A stretch of DNA of 64,000 bases from Microbulbifer agarilyticus. Lineage in GTDB: Bacteria > Pseudomonadota > Gammaproteobacteria > Pseudomonadales > Cellvibrionaceae. Position 1 is the stretch's first letter. Each line of letters opens with the position of its first letter. This document shows positions 1 to 10,032 of the stretch, in pieces. The stretch covers positions 186,001 to 250,000 of the forward strand of contig NZ_JAHVKO010000001.1 in assembly GCF_019800665.1 (NCBI RefSeq). The letters run 5' to 3'. The notes below the pieces were generated by a model that saw only the letters and a program-made list of their open reading frames with translations, made no database searches and was not told the origin of the DNA. The translations under genes were made by a program, and so were the position numbers.

Positions 1-1074
<1,074 letters not shown>

Positions 1075-1251
1075 GTAAACGGGTAAGGCGATCTATAAGC
1101 GAGTAACAGTCGGGTTAAATCGGTCAACGGGTGGGGTGGTGTTGGCAATGCCTTATTGAATGCGTGTTGTTTTATAGGGTCTGGATGATGAGTGAAGCGG
1201 TATACTGCCCGGGCTTTTATTCATCTAATTTTCCAGAGCCGCAGCATTCGT

Positions 1252-2211
1252 ATGAAATATATACTAGGCGCTTATGCCACCGCCCCGGTAACCGACTCCT
1301 GGCAACCTGAAGTTCAGGAACAATACCTGAACCGTATTAAGCAGCTGGATAATGTGCGGGGGCTGGAACATCCGTTTACCGGCAGCTTGCACGGCCACGA
1401 TGATGACTGGTTTTTGCGCAACATCGATCCCCAGTGGAATTACGTGTTTACCGGTGTACCGGGTGTAATGGGAAGCCTGGCTAAAAACCCGGCTTTTGGT
1501 ATTGCGTCCGACGATGAGGATGGCCGTGCAGCCGGCATCGAGTTTTACCGGCAAATGCATGCTGCGGTGCTGAAGCTGAATGCCCACCTGGGGCGCAAAG
1601 CGGTGGACTATGTGCAGCTGCACACCAGCCCAAATCGCACCAAATCCAATTCTTCTACAGACTCGCTCAATGGTTCCCTGCAAGAGATTGTTTCTTGGGA
1701 TTGGGATGGTGCCGGTTTGGTGATCGAGCATTGCGATGCGTTTATTGATGGCTCTGAGCCGGAGAAAGGCTTCCTGACCCTGCAGGAAGAAATCGCAACT
1801 ATCCAAGCCGTGAATGCCGCGAGTGGTAGCAAACTCGGCATTTCCATCAACTGGGGACGCTCGGCACTTGAGACCCGCAGTGTTGAGGGGCCATTGGAGC
1901 ACCTGCGTCTCGCCCGCGAAGCGGGGCTGCTGCGTGGCTTGATGTTCTCTGGTATCTCCGATGTGGAAACGCCCTATGGCGTTTGGCGCGATACCCATAT
2001 GCCGCCAGCAGAAATCTTTGCTGAAGGTTATTTCGCGGAGGGCTCCCTGCTGACCCGCGAACAAATGGCGCTCACCCTTGAGACCGCAGGTTGGCAAGAC
2101 CTCGATTTTGTCGGTGCCAAACTTGGCGTACGCCCGAGAGATCTCGACGTCGATTCCCGTGTTGCGTACAACCGCGATTGCCTGAACGCCATCGACTTGC
2201 TGACTGCCTGA
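1252..2211 (+). CDS. DUF4862 family protein
   Basis: A 319-residue soluble protein with no signal peptide, opening MKYILGAYATAP, the usual start of DUF4862 proteins. Other family-like segments are the FGIASDDEDGR stretch near residue 85, a VQLHTSP stretch near 120, and WDGAGLVIEHCDAF near 160, which resembles the sugar-isomerase-like TIM-barrel folds. No reaction is established for the family as far as I know. I chose ATG 1252 because its N-terminus matches the family; an in-frame GTG at 1192 would add 20 residues without a family match. There is no strong ribosome-binding site. It is convergent with the cupin gene (31 bases apart), so it is not part of the leftward gene set. Confidence 0.75.
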   Translation: MKYILGAYATAPVTDSWQPEVQEQYLNRIKQLDNVRGLEHPFTGSLHGHDDDWFLRNIDPQWNYVFTGVPGVMGSLAKNPAFGIASDDEDGRAAGIEFYRQMHAAVLKLNAHLGRKAVDYVQLHTSPNRTKSNSSTDSLNGSLQEIVSWDWDGAGLVIEHCDAFIDGSEPEKGFLTLQEEIATIQAVNAASGSKLGISINWGRSALETRSVEGPLEHLRLAREAGLLRGLMFSGISDVETPYGVWRDTHMPPAEIFAEGYFAEGSLLTREQMALTLETAGWQDLDFVGAKLGVRPRDLDVDSRVAYNRDCLNAIDLLTA

Positions 2212-2242
2212 GGCGGTACATAATTGGCTCGGTTCTAGTTGT

Positions 2243-2614
2243 TCACGCAGTTTTTACAAAGGCTATCTGGGACTTTTCGTCGCCATTTTTCCATCCATGT
2301 GGGGTGTTGGGTTTAAAGGTAATGAAGTCCCCAGCCCGATAGTCCACGCCTTGCGTGCGATTTCCATTTGCGTCGCCCGCATACAGGGTGCCGTGGCCGC
2401 TTACCACGTAGGCGAGCCACGCCTCATCCGAAGTGTGAACCGGGTATTCGACGGCGTTGGGTTCGATTGCAAACTGAAACATAAAAATACCGGCGTCTTC
2501 TACTGCCCGGGCTTTCCAGCCGGACATATTTTCATGACTGGTGAAGGAGGGGGCTTCCGCAACTTCGATCGTGCTGGCGCCCTGGTGTTCGAACATCGTC
2601 AGGTGTCTGGACAT
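2243..2614 (-). CDS. Small cupin-domain protein
   Basis: A 123-residue single-domain cupin. The first cupin motif region runs around YPVHTSDEAWLAYVVSGHGT and the second around GDFITFKPNTPHGWKNGD, where the PHGW histidine is a likely metal ligand. Small cupins of this kind commonly sit in catabolic operons as isomerases, dioxygenase-like proteins or binding proteins; nothing here fixes which. It is the most distal gene of the leftward set, 132 bases after the aldehyde dehydrogenase, with a GC-rich hairpin between them, so it may be expressed at a lower level or from its own promoter. Confidence 0.75.
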   Translation of the reverse strand: MSRHLTMFEHQGASTIEVAEAPSFTSHENMSGWKARAVEDAGIFMFQFAIEPNAVEYPVHTSDEAWLAYVVSGHGTLYAGDANGNRTQGVDYRAGDFITFKPNTPHGWKNGDEKSQIAFVKTA

Positions 2615-2707
2615 TTTATTTTCTCGAATTTTTATATTTGGAAAGTTATAGGAGCTAGCGGTTCGCTGTGCTTGTTCATGCTTGCGGTCAGGGATTGCTT
2701 TTATGGA

Positions 2708-2728
2708 AACGGGGGCTGGGCCCCCGTT
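2708..2728 (-). terminator. GC-rich hairpin downstream of the aldehyde dehydrogenase gene
   Basis: A perfect 9-bp inverted repeat, AACGGGGGC at 2708-2716 and GCCCCCGTT at 2720-2728, with a 3-base loop, starting 18 bases beyond the aldehyde dehydrogenase stop. No long T-run follows on the minus strand, so it may be a leaky terminator or an mRNA-stabilising 3' hairpin separating this gene from the cupin gene. Confidence 0.5.
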
Positions 2729-2746
2729 CTGCTATTTTTTGTCGCA

Positions 2747-4207
2747 TTAGTTATAGTTCAGGTACACCGCGCGTTTTTGCAGGTATCCCTCGATGCCGTA
2801 GATACCATCTTCGCCGCCGATACCACTGCGCTTGTGGCCGGAATGGTAACCTTGGATGTAGCCGACAATTTGCTTGTTCACAAACACCGTGCCTACTTCC
2901 AGTCGGGCAATGCCATCCATAATGATGCGGTAGTCGTTGCTCCACAGGTAGCAGCTCAGGCCGTCGTTGCGGCGGTTGGTGATGGCAACCGCTTCGTCAA
3001 AGGACGAAATTTTGACGATGGGCAATACCGGGCCAAAGATCTCTTCGCGGGCCGCCGCCATGTCTGCCGTCACCTCGGTGAGTACGGTGGGTTGGTACCA
3101 GTTGCCGTTTTCAAACTCGCTACCTTGTGGGCGGCCACCACCACAGGCGACATTCGCGCCGGCATTAATGGTTTCCTGCACAATGGATTCCACCCGGTCC
3201 AACCCCTGTGCGGTCACCGATGGACCCATGCTGGGGTTGTCCATGGGGTTGCCCACGGTAAGTGCTTTTACTTTCTCCAGTACCTTGCGGGTGAATTCGT
3301 CAGCAACCTTTTCGTGTACCAGCACCAGTTCTGCACAGATACACACTTGTCCGCAGTTTGCGTAGCGGGAGATCACCACCGCATCCACGGCTTTGTCGAT
3401 GTCGGCATCGTCCAGCACGATAAAGGACGCTTTACCGCCCAGTTCCAGGGATACCGCGGTTACGTTTTCTGCCACCGCACGACAGATCGCCTGGCCCGCG
3501 CGGATACTCCCGGTGAGTGTCACAAGCTGGGTAATCGGGCTTTTTACCAGGTGCTCGCCAACCGCAATGCCGCTGCCGCTAATGATGTTGATCACACCTT
3601 TTGGAATACCAGCTTCCTCGACAACCTTGGCAAACTCCATGGCGGTAATCGGTGTCGCTTCGTGGGGTTTGACGATCATGGTGTTACCGGTTACCAGCGC
3701 CGGGCCCACTTTGCGGCCGATCAGGGCGAGCGGGTAGTTAAACGCGCACAGCCCGACGGTTACGCCGTAGGGTACCTTCTGAATCCACAGCTGTTCACCT
3801 GCGTTATCGGAGGGGAAGATATTACCTTCGATGCGGCGCGCAGCCTCTGCGGAGTAGGTGAGGTAATTCAGTGTGTCGTCGAACTCGCCGTAGGCTTCGT
3901 TCAGGGTTTTGCCCTGCTCTAGTACCAGCAGGCGGGCAAACAGATCGCGCTTTGGTTGCAGTGCTTCAATCAGGCGAAACAGATGGCGGCCACGTTCGAT
4001 TGCCGGCAACATTTTCCAGCTTTGCAGTGCAGCCTGAGAGGATGCCAGTGCAGCGTCTGCGTGTTCCAGAGTACAGTCGGGTACGCTGCTGAATACTTCG
4101 CCGGTCGCGGGGTTTTCCACCGACAGCTTTTGTGCGCTGTCTACCCAATTGCCGTCGATATAGCACTGGTAATGGGTTTGCGCGGTAGTACTCGATGTAC
4201 TCATCAT
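2747..4207 (-). CDS. NAD(P)-dependent aldehyde dehydrogenase (AldA-like)
   Basis: A 486-residue aldehyde dehydrogenase superfamily member that oxidises an aldehyde to a carboxylate in the cytoplasm. Seen directly: the [10 protein letters not shown] segment with the general-base Glu, the ANCGQVC segment with catalytic Cys at residue 289, and the [10 protein letters not shown] motif. The sequence resembles glycolaldehyde/lactaldehyde dehydrogenases and the aldehyde dehydrogenase at 22598. Two adjacent ATG codons exist; ATG 4204 has the better spacing to AGGAG at 4211-4215. It follows the enoyl-CoA hydratase gene by 70 bases. In this context it could oxidise an aldehyde released by a hydratase-lyase step, but the true substrate is unknown. 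Confidence 0.9.
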   Translation of the reverse strand: MMSTSSTTAQTHYQCYIDGNWVDSAQKLSVENPATGEVFSSVPDCTLEHADAALASSQAALQSWKMLPAIERGRHLFRLIEALQPKRDLFARLLVLEQGKTLNEAYGEFDDTLNYLTYSAEAARRIEGNIFPSDNAGEQLWIQKVPYGVTVGLCAFNYPLALIGRKVGPALVTGNTMIVKPHEATPITAMEFAKVVEEAGIPKGVINIISGSGIAVGEHLVKSPITQLVTLTGSIRAGQAICRAVAENVTAVSLELGGKASFIVLDDADIDKAVDAVVISRYANCGQVCICAELVLVHEKVADEFTRKVLEKVKALTVGNPMDNPSMGPSVTAQGLDRVESIVQETINAGANVACGGGRPQGSEFENGNWYQPTVLTEVTADMAAAREEIFGPVLPIVKISSFDEAVAITNRRNDGLSCYLWSNDYRIIMDGIARLEVGTVFVNKQIVGYIQGYHSGHKRSGIGGEDGIYGIEGYLQKRAVYLNYN

Positions 4208-4277
4208 CTTCTCCTTGTATTTTTTATATCTGGGTCTGATCGATTGATTTGGGACTGATTGTCTCTACGGATTACGT

Positions 4278-5120
4278 TTATTGATTAAACACGGGCGAAC
4301 GCTTTTCCAGAAAGGCTTGTAAGCCCTCTACGGCGTCAGGTGTTTCATAGAGCGCATCTGCCAACTCAGCTTCCAGCGCCAGCCCCTGGGCGAGTGGCAG
4401 TGAGCTGCCTTCACGCAAGGTACGCTTGGTGGCGGCGATGGCGCGGCCCGGGCCGCGTGCAATTTCGTTCGCGAACTCACGCGTTCCCTCGGTCAGGGAA
4501 TCGCGGCTGTAGATACCGTCCAGCAAGCCCAGTTCTTGCGCCTGGCTCACCCCAAAAGTATCGCCGGTAAGCAGGAGTTCCATGGCTGCCCGTCGGCCAA
4601 TACGGCGCACCAGACGCTGGGTACCGCCATTGCCGGGGATCAATCCAAGCTTGATTTCCGGCAGGCCAAACCGGTAGTTGCCCTCCGCCGCGAAGATAAA
4701 ATCGCAGGCCATCGCGATTTCCAGGCCGCCACCGAGACAGTGCCCGGAAATCTCGGCGATATAGACTTTGCTGCTGTTTTCAATCGCATCCGCGTTGATC
4801 CGTGCGGCGGTAACCAGTGCGAGATTTTGCTGTACGCTATTACTCGCGAATACCTTGATGTCCGCGCCCGCACAAAAGAACTTTTCCAACCCACTTTTGA
4901 TCACCACCACGCGCACGCTATTGTCTTGCTCCAGTGTGCGAATGACCACGCCAATTTCCCGTAGAAATGCTTCGTAGTAGGCGTTTGCGGGGGCCAGGTT
5001 CAGTGAAATGTACGCAACGCCTTCCGCAGACTTGGTGAGTGCTACTCGAGCTGGCGTGGCCGTTGTCTTTACCGTTGTCTTTATCGTTGTCTCGCCGAGC
5101 GGTGTGTGACCTTCACTCAT
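4278..5120 (-). CDS. Enoyl-CoA hydratase/isomerase family protein
   Basis: A 280-residue crotonase-fold protein. The oxyanion-hole segments are visible: CAGADIKVF near residue 93 and GHCLGGGLEIAMACD near 125, with the Glu-containing segment GLPEIKLGLIPGNGG near 155. Crotonases hydrate, isomerise or cleave acyl-CoA substrates. The first 20 residues are Thr-rich and unusual for the family. Its start overlaps the stop of the upstream CoA-transferase gene by 8 bases, so the two are translationally coupled. A hydratase-lyase role (as in feruloyl-CoA breakdown, where an aldehyde dehydrogenase follows) is possible but unproven. Confidence 0.88.
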   Translation of the reverse strand: MSEGHTPLGETTIKTTVKTTATPARVALTKSAEGVAYISLNLAPANAYYEAFLREIGVVIRTLEQDNSVRVVVIKSGLEKFFCAGADIKVFASNSVQQNLALVTAARINADAIENSSKVYIAEISGHCLGGGLEIAMACDFIFAAEGNYRFGLPEIKLGLIPGNGGTQRLVRRIGRRAAMELLLTGDTFGVSQAQELGLLDGIYSRDSLTEGTREFANEIARGPGRAIAATKRTLREGSSLPLAQGLALEAELADALYETPDAVEGLQAFLEKRSPVFNQ

Positions 5121-6300
5121 GGCTCTTTCCTTTCAATGCGTTGTGGAAACTTTGTATTTCCTGGTTAATTGTTGCTTGGTGTTGCCCCAGTTGTGGCGCA
5201 GGTTGGCTCCCCCAAAGGCACTGTTCATCAATCCGGATGGGGCAGCGGCTGGTGGTTAACGCGTTGCCTCCGGGCATGGGGAGTGACTGCAACATGTCGA
5301 GGGTTTTGAATCCCTCGTGTGCCAGTAACTGCTCCCAATCGAGTACCTCGGCACACCAGATGTCTGCGGGCTCTAGCAGTGACAGCCAGTGCGCAGTGGT
5401 CTGGCAGGGCAGGTGGTCGGCGAGAATTTGCTTGATGGCATCGCGCTCTGCGAAGGCGAGTGCTGGGTCGGAAAAGGGCAGTAATGCGGGGCAGTCGAGC
5501 AGGCGCGCGAGATCCTCCACCCGTCCCATCGACAGCGCTATATAGCCGTCCTGGGTGCGGTAAAAACCGTAGGCGCCGGCAACCAGCGCATGGGCGCCAT
5601 TGACGGCCGCGCGCTCGATGGATTGCTCCGGGTCGTGCAGGGCAATGGTGAGTGGCTCGAACTGAAAATCCAGCATCGCTTCCAGCATGCTGATCTGCAC
5701 ATGGCTGCCTTCACCGGAAAATTCCCGCGCAAAGACGGCGGCGAGAATACCCTGTACCAGTTGCGCGCCGGTAAAGATGTCGGCAACGGGGACACCCATG
5801 GCGACGGGGCCGTCTGCCCGGCTGCCGGACAGCCAGGTGAGGCCGGAGAGTGCCTGTAGCAATAGATCCTGCCCGGGGCGCTCCGCCCACGGACCAACGA
5901 GGCCGTAGCCACTGATTTCCCCGTAGACGATTCCCGGGTTCAGGCTTTTTACGGATTGGTAATCGAGGCCCAGCCGGTGCATCACCCCGGGTCGGAAATT
6001 TGCGATGAGGATATCCGCCTGCTTAATCAGTGTATTCAGCGCATCCCGTTGGGTGGGGTCCTTCAGGTTCACACAAAAGCTTTCCTTGTCGCGGTTGATT
6101 GCGTGGAACAGCGTGGACTCACCTTCCAAAACACAATCCGACAGGTAGAGGTTGCGGCCGTCTTCACCGCGCTCCGGGCGTTCGATCTTGATCACCCGGG
6201 CGCCCAAGTCGGCTAGCCTCAGTGCGGCGGAGGGGCCAGATAGAAACTGGGAGAAGTCGAGTACGAGTAAGCCATCAAGCGGTCGCTGCAGTTCACTCAT
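5113..6300 (-). CDS. CaiB/BaiF (family III) CoA-transferase, copy 2
   Basis: A 395-residue family III CoA-transferase, which moves CoA between acyl-CoA and a free acid. It has the typical N-terminus [20 protein letters not shown], the [13 protein letters not shown] segment near residue 27, and [14 protein letters not shown] near 70. The aspartate expected as catalytic nucleophile in this family lies around the [12 protein letters not shown] segment (near residue 140). It overlaps the upstream paralogue by 4 bases (ATGA) and the downstream hydratase by 8. The two copies are clear paralogues and may form a heteromer or act on two acids. Confidence 0.9.
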   Translation of the reverse strand: MSELQRPLDGLLVLDFSQFLSGPSAALRLADLGARVIKIERPERGEDGRNLYLSDCVLEGESTLFHAINRDKESFCVNLKDPTQRDALNTLIKQADILIANFRPGVMHRLGLDYQSVKSLNPGIVYGEISGYGLVGPWAERPGQDLLLQALSGLTWLSGSRADGPVAMGVPVADIFTGAQLVQGILAAVFAREFSGEGSHVQISMLEAMLDFQFEPLTIALHDPEQSIERAAVNGAHALVAGAYGFYRTQDGYIALSMGRVEDLARLLDCPALLPFSDPALAFAERDAIKQILADHLPCQTTAHWLSLLEPADIWCAEVLDWEQLLAHEGFKTLDMLQSLPMPGGNALTTSRCPIRIDEQCLWGSQPAPQLGQHQATINQEIQSFHNALKGKSHE

Positions 6301-7535
6301 TGTGCAACCTCCTGCTTTGCCAGCAGTGTTTGCCGGATGTGTGCGGTATCGGCACCCAGTACCGGAGCAGCTCTGTGACTGGCAAAGCGCTGCCCGTTAA
6401 TCTGTAGCGGGCAGCGGGTTGTTGTCACGGTGACTTCGTTGCCGCGCGCATTTTGCGCGGGTCGCGAGACCTGTAGCTCCATGGCTACTGCCTTGAACGC
6501 GGGGTGCTGCAGCAGGGTGTCGTAGTCCACGACTTCTGATGCCCAGATGGCGGCGGCGTTGAGGCGCTGCATCCAGTAGTCGGTTGACTGGGTGCGCAGG
6601 TGCTCTGCGAGTGTGGCCTTGATGGTATCGCGCTGACTGAACGCTTCCTTGTCAATATCGTTTCGGTTGAGCGCCGGGCACACCAGTGCTTCTGCCAGTG
6701 GTCCCAGCGGGCCCATGGAAATTGCGATCCAGTGGTCTTTGGTCTGGTAGATCCCGTAAGGGGCGCCGAGGAATGCGTGGGCGTTGGCGATTTCACTGCG
6801 GCTTGGCGACTGCTGGCCGTTGTTCAGGTAGGTAGTAAGCCCTTCAAACTGAAAGTCGATCATAGACTCGAGCAGGCTTACCTGTACTTTTGCACCGGTA
6901 TTTCCCGTTTCTATTTCTTCTGCCCCTTTGTTCACAGAGTCATTTCCAGAGCGCTTTGTGGCGCGCTGCCGGCGCACCAGGGCGGCGAGAATACCTTGTG
7001 CCAAATGGGTACCGCACAGCATGTCGGCAATGGCGAGGCCCAGCGGCACCGGCCCTTGGTCGCGATTGCCCGAGAGCCAGCCGAGTCCGGACACCGCTTG
7101 CGCCAGTAGGTCCTGGCCGGGCTTGTGTACCCAGGGACCTTCGTTGCCGTAACCGGATACTTCCCCATAAATAATGCGCGGGTTAATTGCCTGCACACTG
7201 GTGTAGTCGAGCCCGATTTTTTCCATTACCCCTGGACGGAAGTTGTGGGTCATCACATCCGCCTGACGGATCAGTTGGCGGACCGCCGCCAGGTCACCCG
7301 GGTTTTTCAGGTCTGCACAAAAGGACTCTTTATTGCGGTTGATGGTGTGGAACAGCAAGCTGTCACCATCCACCCATAAATCCTTGGTGGCGAGATTGCG
7401 GCAGGCATCGCCGCTGCCCGGGCGTTCTATTTTGATTACCCGCGCACCGAGGTCTGCCAGGCGCAGGCCCGCATAGGGGCCTGCCAGGTACTGGCTGAAT
7501 TCGAGAACGGTGATGCCTTTGAGTGGTTGCGTCAT
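6297..7535 (-). CDS. CaiB/BaiF (family III) CoA-transferase, copy 1
   Basis: A 412-residue paralogue of the following gene, with the same landmarks: [52 protein letters not shown] and [13 protein letters not shown] with the probable nucleophilic Asp. It has a roughly 20-residue insertion near residue 195, rich in charged and small residues, that the other copy lacks. It starts 3 bases after the stop of the solute-binding-protein homologue and ends in a 4-base overlap with the next gene, so it sits in the middle of a tightly packed operon. Confidence 0.9.
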   Translation of the reverse strand: MTQPLKGITVLEFSQYLAGPYAGLRLADLGARVIKIERPGSGDACRNLATKDLWVDGDSLLFHTINRNKESFCADLKNPGDLAAVRQLIRQADVMTHNFRPGVMEKIGLDYTSVQAINPRIIYGEVSGYGNEGPWVHKPGQDLLAQAVSGLGWLSGNRDQGPVPLGLAIADMLCGTHLAQGILAALVRRQRATKRSGNDSVNKGAEEIETGNTGAKVQVSLLESMIDFQFEGLTTYLNNGQQSPSRSEIANAHAFLGAPYGIYQTKDHWIAISMGPLGPLAEALVCPALNRNDIDKEAFSQRDTIKATLAEHLRTQSTDYWMQRLNAAAIWASEVVDYDTLLQHPAFKAVAMELQVSRPAQNARGNEVTVTTTRCPLQINGQRFASHRAAPVLGADTAHIRQTLLAKQEVAQ

Positions 7536-7538
7536 GAA

Positions 7539-8717
7539 TTAACCCTGACGAGATTTCACATACAGTGCATTGAGTTGGTCGAGCAGTGCGTTGGCGTCGC
7601 CGCCGTGCATCAGGTAGTTGCGAATAGGTGCGCCCGAGTTGTCCTGGAAGAACATATGCCCGTGGTAGCGCGGCCGCAGGAAGGCGCGGTCGAGTGTGGG
7701 CAGGGTGTTGGCGAAATAGTCGTTGGTGAGCTGGTTCGCCGGCTCGGCTTGCCAGGCGGCGCGGTGCCCTGGTTGGCCGCCGTACTGGATATAGAAAGAC
7801 CCCTGAAAGTCCGGGTTGCCGGCAAACTCCACAAATTGTGCGGCCACTTCTGCGTGTTTGGTCTGGGCGGAAATTGCCAGGCCGGTGCCACCGAGGGTGG
7901 TTTTCAGGTGTTCTGCCTTGGGCCCTGCAGTGACCGTATCGCGGAATGCCAAGCGCTTGCGTGCATAACCCGGCTGCGCGTAATTCGCATAGCCATAAGC
8001 AAATGGGCAGTACGCGAAGTCGTCGCTGAGGGTCATTGCCTCGTAGACCTTGATCGGGTTCCAGTCGAAGCAGCGGCGGTCGAGGTTATCGGACAGGGCC
8101 TTCAGCATACCCAGCGCTTCCAGGCCCACCGCACTACTGACCACTTCCTCTTCGCCCACACAGGGGTCTTCACCCATGGCCGAACACAACATGTAGAAGT
8201 TCATCAGGGTGTCTTGGGGAATGCTCGGCACAGCCACCAGGCCTTTCTCGGCCAGAGCCATTAAGTCTTCCCAGGTTTTTGGCTCGTCCAGCCCCTTCTG
8301 TTGCAGCAGGTCGGGACGCAGGGAAGCGACGGGCGTGGCGGCATCCAGGGCGAGGGCCCACTGCTGGCCGTCGTAGTTGTAGGAGTTATGGGACTGGCCC
8401 ACGGCATTGTCTGCCTGATCCTGCAGGAAAGCGGCTGGCAGGTAATCATCCAAAGGCAGAATCACTTTTTCCCGTGCAGCAAACCCGGTCCAGGGGTGAT
8501 CGATCACCAGCAGGTCGTAACGGCCAGCAAGGTCATCGATGGGGTGGTCGGCGAAAGCCTGCAGTGAGCGCTTGTCCCACTCGATGGTGACGTGCGGATT
8601 CAATTCTTCAAAACGCTGGGCGGCCGCCACCATGGGGGTGAAACCCCGGGTGTGGTTCCAGGTCATACCGCGCAGAACAATTTGTTCCGGGCTGCTGTTG
8701 CTTGTGGAGCTGCTCAT
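7539..8717 (-). CDS. Solute-binding-protein homologue without signal peptide
   Basis: A 392-residue protein with the fold signature of family 1 extracellular solute-binding proteins: the GMTWNHTRGFTPMVAAAQRF opening, DLLVIDHPWTGFA near residue 75, and the TTLGGTGLAISAQTKHAE segment near 275. The N-terminus is MSSSTSNSSPEQIVLRGMTW, hydrophilic, with no signal peptide or lipobox, and no ABC permease or ATPase gene is nearby. It is the first gene of the CoA-transferase operon, so it is probably a cytoplasmic protein that binds a ligand or CoA-pathway intermediate. ATG 8717 is the only plausible start; no upstream in-frame start with a signal peptide was seen. Confidence 0.8.
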   Translation of the reverse strand: MSSSTSNSSPEQIVLRGMTWNHTRGFTPMVAAAQRFEELNPHVTIEWDKRSLQAFADHPIDDLAGRYDLLVIDHPWTGFAAREKVILPLDDYLPAAFLQDQADNAVGQSHNSYNYDGQQWALALDAATPVASLRPDLLQQKGLDEPKTWEDLMALAEKGLVAVPSIPQDTLMNFYMLCSAMGEDPCVGEEEVVSSAVGLEALGMLKALSDNLDRRCFDWNPIKVYEAMTLSDDFAYCPFAYGYANYAQPGYARKRLAFRDTVTAGPKAEHLKTTLGGTGLAISAQTKHAEVAAQFVEFAGNPDFQGSFYIQYGGQPGHRAAWQAEPANQLTNDYFANTLPTLDRAFLRPRYHGHMFFQDNSGAPIRNYLMHGGDANALLDQLNALYVKSRQG

Positions 8718-8796
8718 GATTTTCTCTCGGTAACTCCCGTCGGTGTTGGTCGACAGGTTGCGGGCTGTGTTTGCCCGCTGGTTGGCGGCTCATCAG

Positions 8797-8835
8797 GATT
8801 TTTATATATAAAATTATTGTTCAAGTATAAAAATC
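8797..8835. promoter_or_regulatory. Inverted repeat in the divergent IclR/CoA-operon control region
   Basis: A perfect 10-bp inverted repeat, GATTTTTATA at 8797-8806 and TATAAAAATC at 8826-8835, separated by 19 bases of AT-rich DNA. It lies in the 251-base gap between the divergent operon start (8717) and the iclR start (8969). A regulator dimer pair could bind here, and the AT-rich centre may contain promoter -10 elements. Binding by the adjacent IclR protein is inference. Confidence 0.4.
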
Positions 8836-8968
8836 GTTTTTTGCCGGTGTCAACCTGTGCTTAAATGCGCGAATCATCAAAAAGGTTTGCAGAAGCCCGG
8901 ACAGCAATGGCTTGAATGCAACCGGTTGATTGTTTTGGGTTGATCGGAACGGGTTTAAGGGGAAAGCG

Positions 8969-9757
8969 GTGCCCGCAAAAGACAAAGACAAGAGTGCAGG
9001 CCAGAAGAGCGATAACGGCAGTAAATATGCGGTTCCGGCGCTGGATAAGGCGCTGGAAATACTCGAATTTCTGGCGGCGGAGTCATTACCGCTGTCGCAG
9101 TCCGATATAGCCCAGGGTATTGGGCGTACTAACAGTGAGATCTTTCGTGTTTTGGTTGGTCTCGAGGCCCGTGGGTACCTGTTGCGGGAGGAGGTGTCCG
9201 GCAAATACCGGGTCTCCCTCAAATTACTGGAACTGACGCGCACACTTTCCCCTGTCTCCCAGTTGCGCTTTGCCGCACAGCCGGAGATGGAGGCACTGGC
9301 GGCGCGACTCGGGCAGTCCTGCCATTTGAGCGTGATCCACCAGGGGCAATTGATGGTGGTGCTGCAGGTACAGAGCCCGGGGCCTGTATCCCTGTCGTTC
9401 AATGAAGGTACTCTGTTCCCGCTGCTGCAGACGGTTTCCGGCCGGGTGCTTCTGGCTAATTGCGATCCTGGGCGTCGTGCGGATTTGCTGCGCGGCGTGC
9501 ATAAACTGAGGGAGGCTGCCGAAGTGGAGCAGTCGTTGTTGGCAGTGCGTGAGGCGGGGTTCGAGCTGCGTACCAGTGAACTAACCGATGGCGTTACCGA
9601 CTGCGCGGCGCTGGTGGGTCGGCCCGAAGGCGCGACTATTGCTGCGTTGGCGGTGTCCAGCCTCACTTCGGTGGTTGGCAAGAAACTGGAGCGTGAAGAA
9701 TTGATTCGCGCGGTACGGGAGTCTGCCGGCCGTATCAGTGCGTCGCTCGGGCTTTGA
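8969..9757 (+). CDS. IclR family transcriptional regulator
   Basis: About 262 residues: a basic N-terminal tail, an IclR winged helix (roughly residues 15-75, with ALDKALEILEFLA and IAQGIGRTNSEIFRVLVGLEARGYL), then the effector-binding domain, including the TVSGRVLLA segment. I chose GTG 8969 because AAGGGG lies at 8957-8962, six bases upstream; a TTG at 8930 has no such site. It is divergent from the CoA-transferase operon and is the obvious candidate regulator for it. IclR proteins usually bind a small acid from the pathway they control. Confidence 0.88.
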   Translation: MPAKDKDKSAGQKSDNGSKYAVPALDKALEILEFLAAESLPLSQSDIAQGIGRTNSEIFRVLVGLEARGYLLREEVSGKYRVSLKLLELTRTLSPVSQLRFAAQPEMEALAARLGQSCHLSVIHQGQLMVVLQVQSPGPVSLSFNEGTLFPLLQTVSGRVLLANCDPGRRADLLRGVHKLREAAEVEQSLLAVREAGFELRTSELTDGVTDCAALVGRPEGATIAALAVSSLTSVVGKKLEREELIRAVRESAGRISASLGL

Positions 9758-9850
9758 TGGTGTTTGAGTGCGTTGAACTTTGGGGTGTGCAGACCTAGCG
9801 GGCCTAGAAGGCTTACTAGAAGATTTAAACGGCGCGCTCTTTCCAGATAT

Positions 9851-9876
9851 AAAAAAAGCGCCCCAAAAGAGGCGCT
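9851..9876 (-). terminator. Intrinsic terminator on the minus strand
   Basis: On the minus strand AGCGCC (9876-9871) pairs with GGCGCT (9862-9857) and is followed by a run of seven T (the A-run 9851-9857 on plus). It can end leftward transcripts from the aldolase gene at 10033-10689. Confidence 0.7.
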
Positions 9877-9890
9877 GAAGCGAGAGAAAA

Positions 9891-9926
9891 TGCCCTGTAT
9901 GCCACAAATGGCGTTGTGGCAGGGCA
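9891..9926. other. Strong bulged hairpin between iclR and the aldolase gene
   Basis: Outer arms TGCCCT (9891-9896) and AGGGCA (9921-9926), inner arms GCCACAA (9901-9907) and TTGTGGC (9914-9920), with a 4-base bulge on one side. No T-run follows on either strand. It may protect the 3' end of the aldolase transcript or be a protein site; the terminator at 9851-9876 follows it on the minus strand. Confidence 0.45.
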
Positions 9927-10032
9927 AAGATTGCGAAGAGTCAATCGCAACTGACAACGTGTATTGATGCTTGGTCAGGGCCGCCGAGGTTAAGGCCACG
10001 GTTGCATAACCACACATCGATACGGGGAGAAA

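Noticed and set aside
2297..3922. 541-codon open frame on the plus strand
   Set aside because: It lies antisense to the cupin and aldehyde dehydrogenase genes, has no recognisable domain, and reflects codon bias of the real genes.
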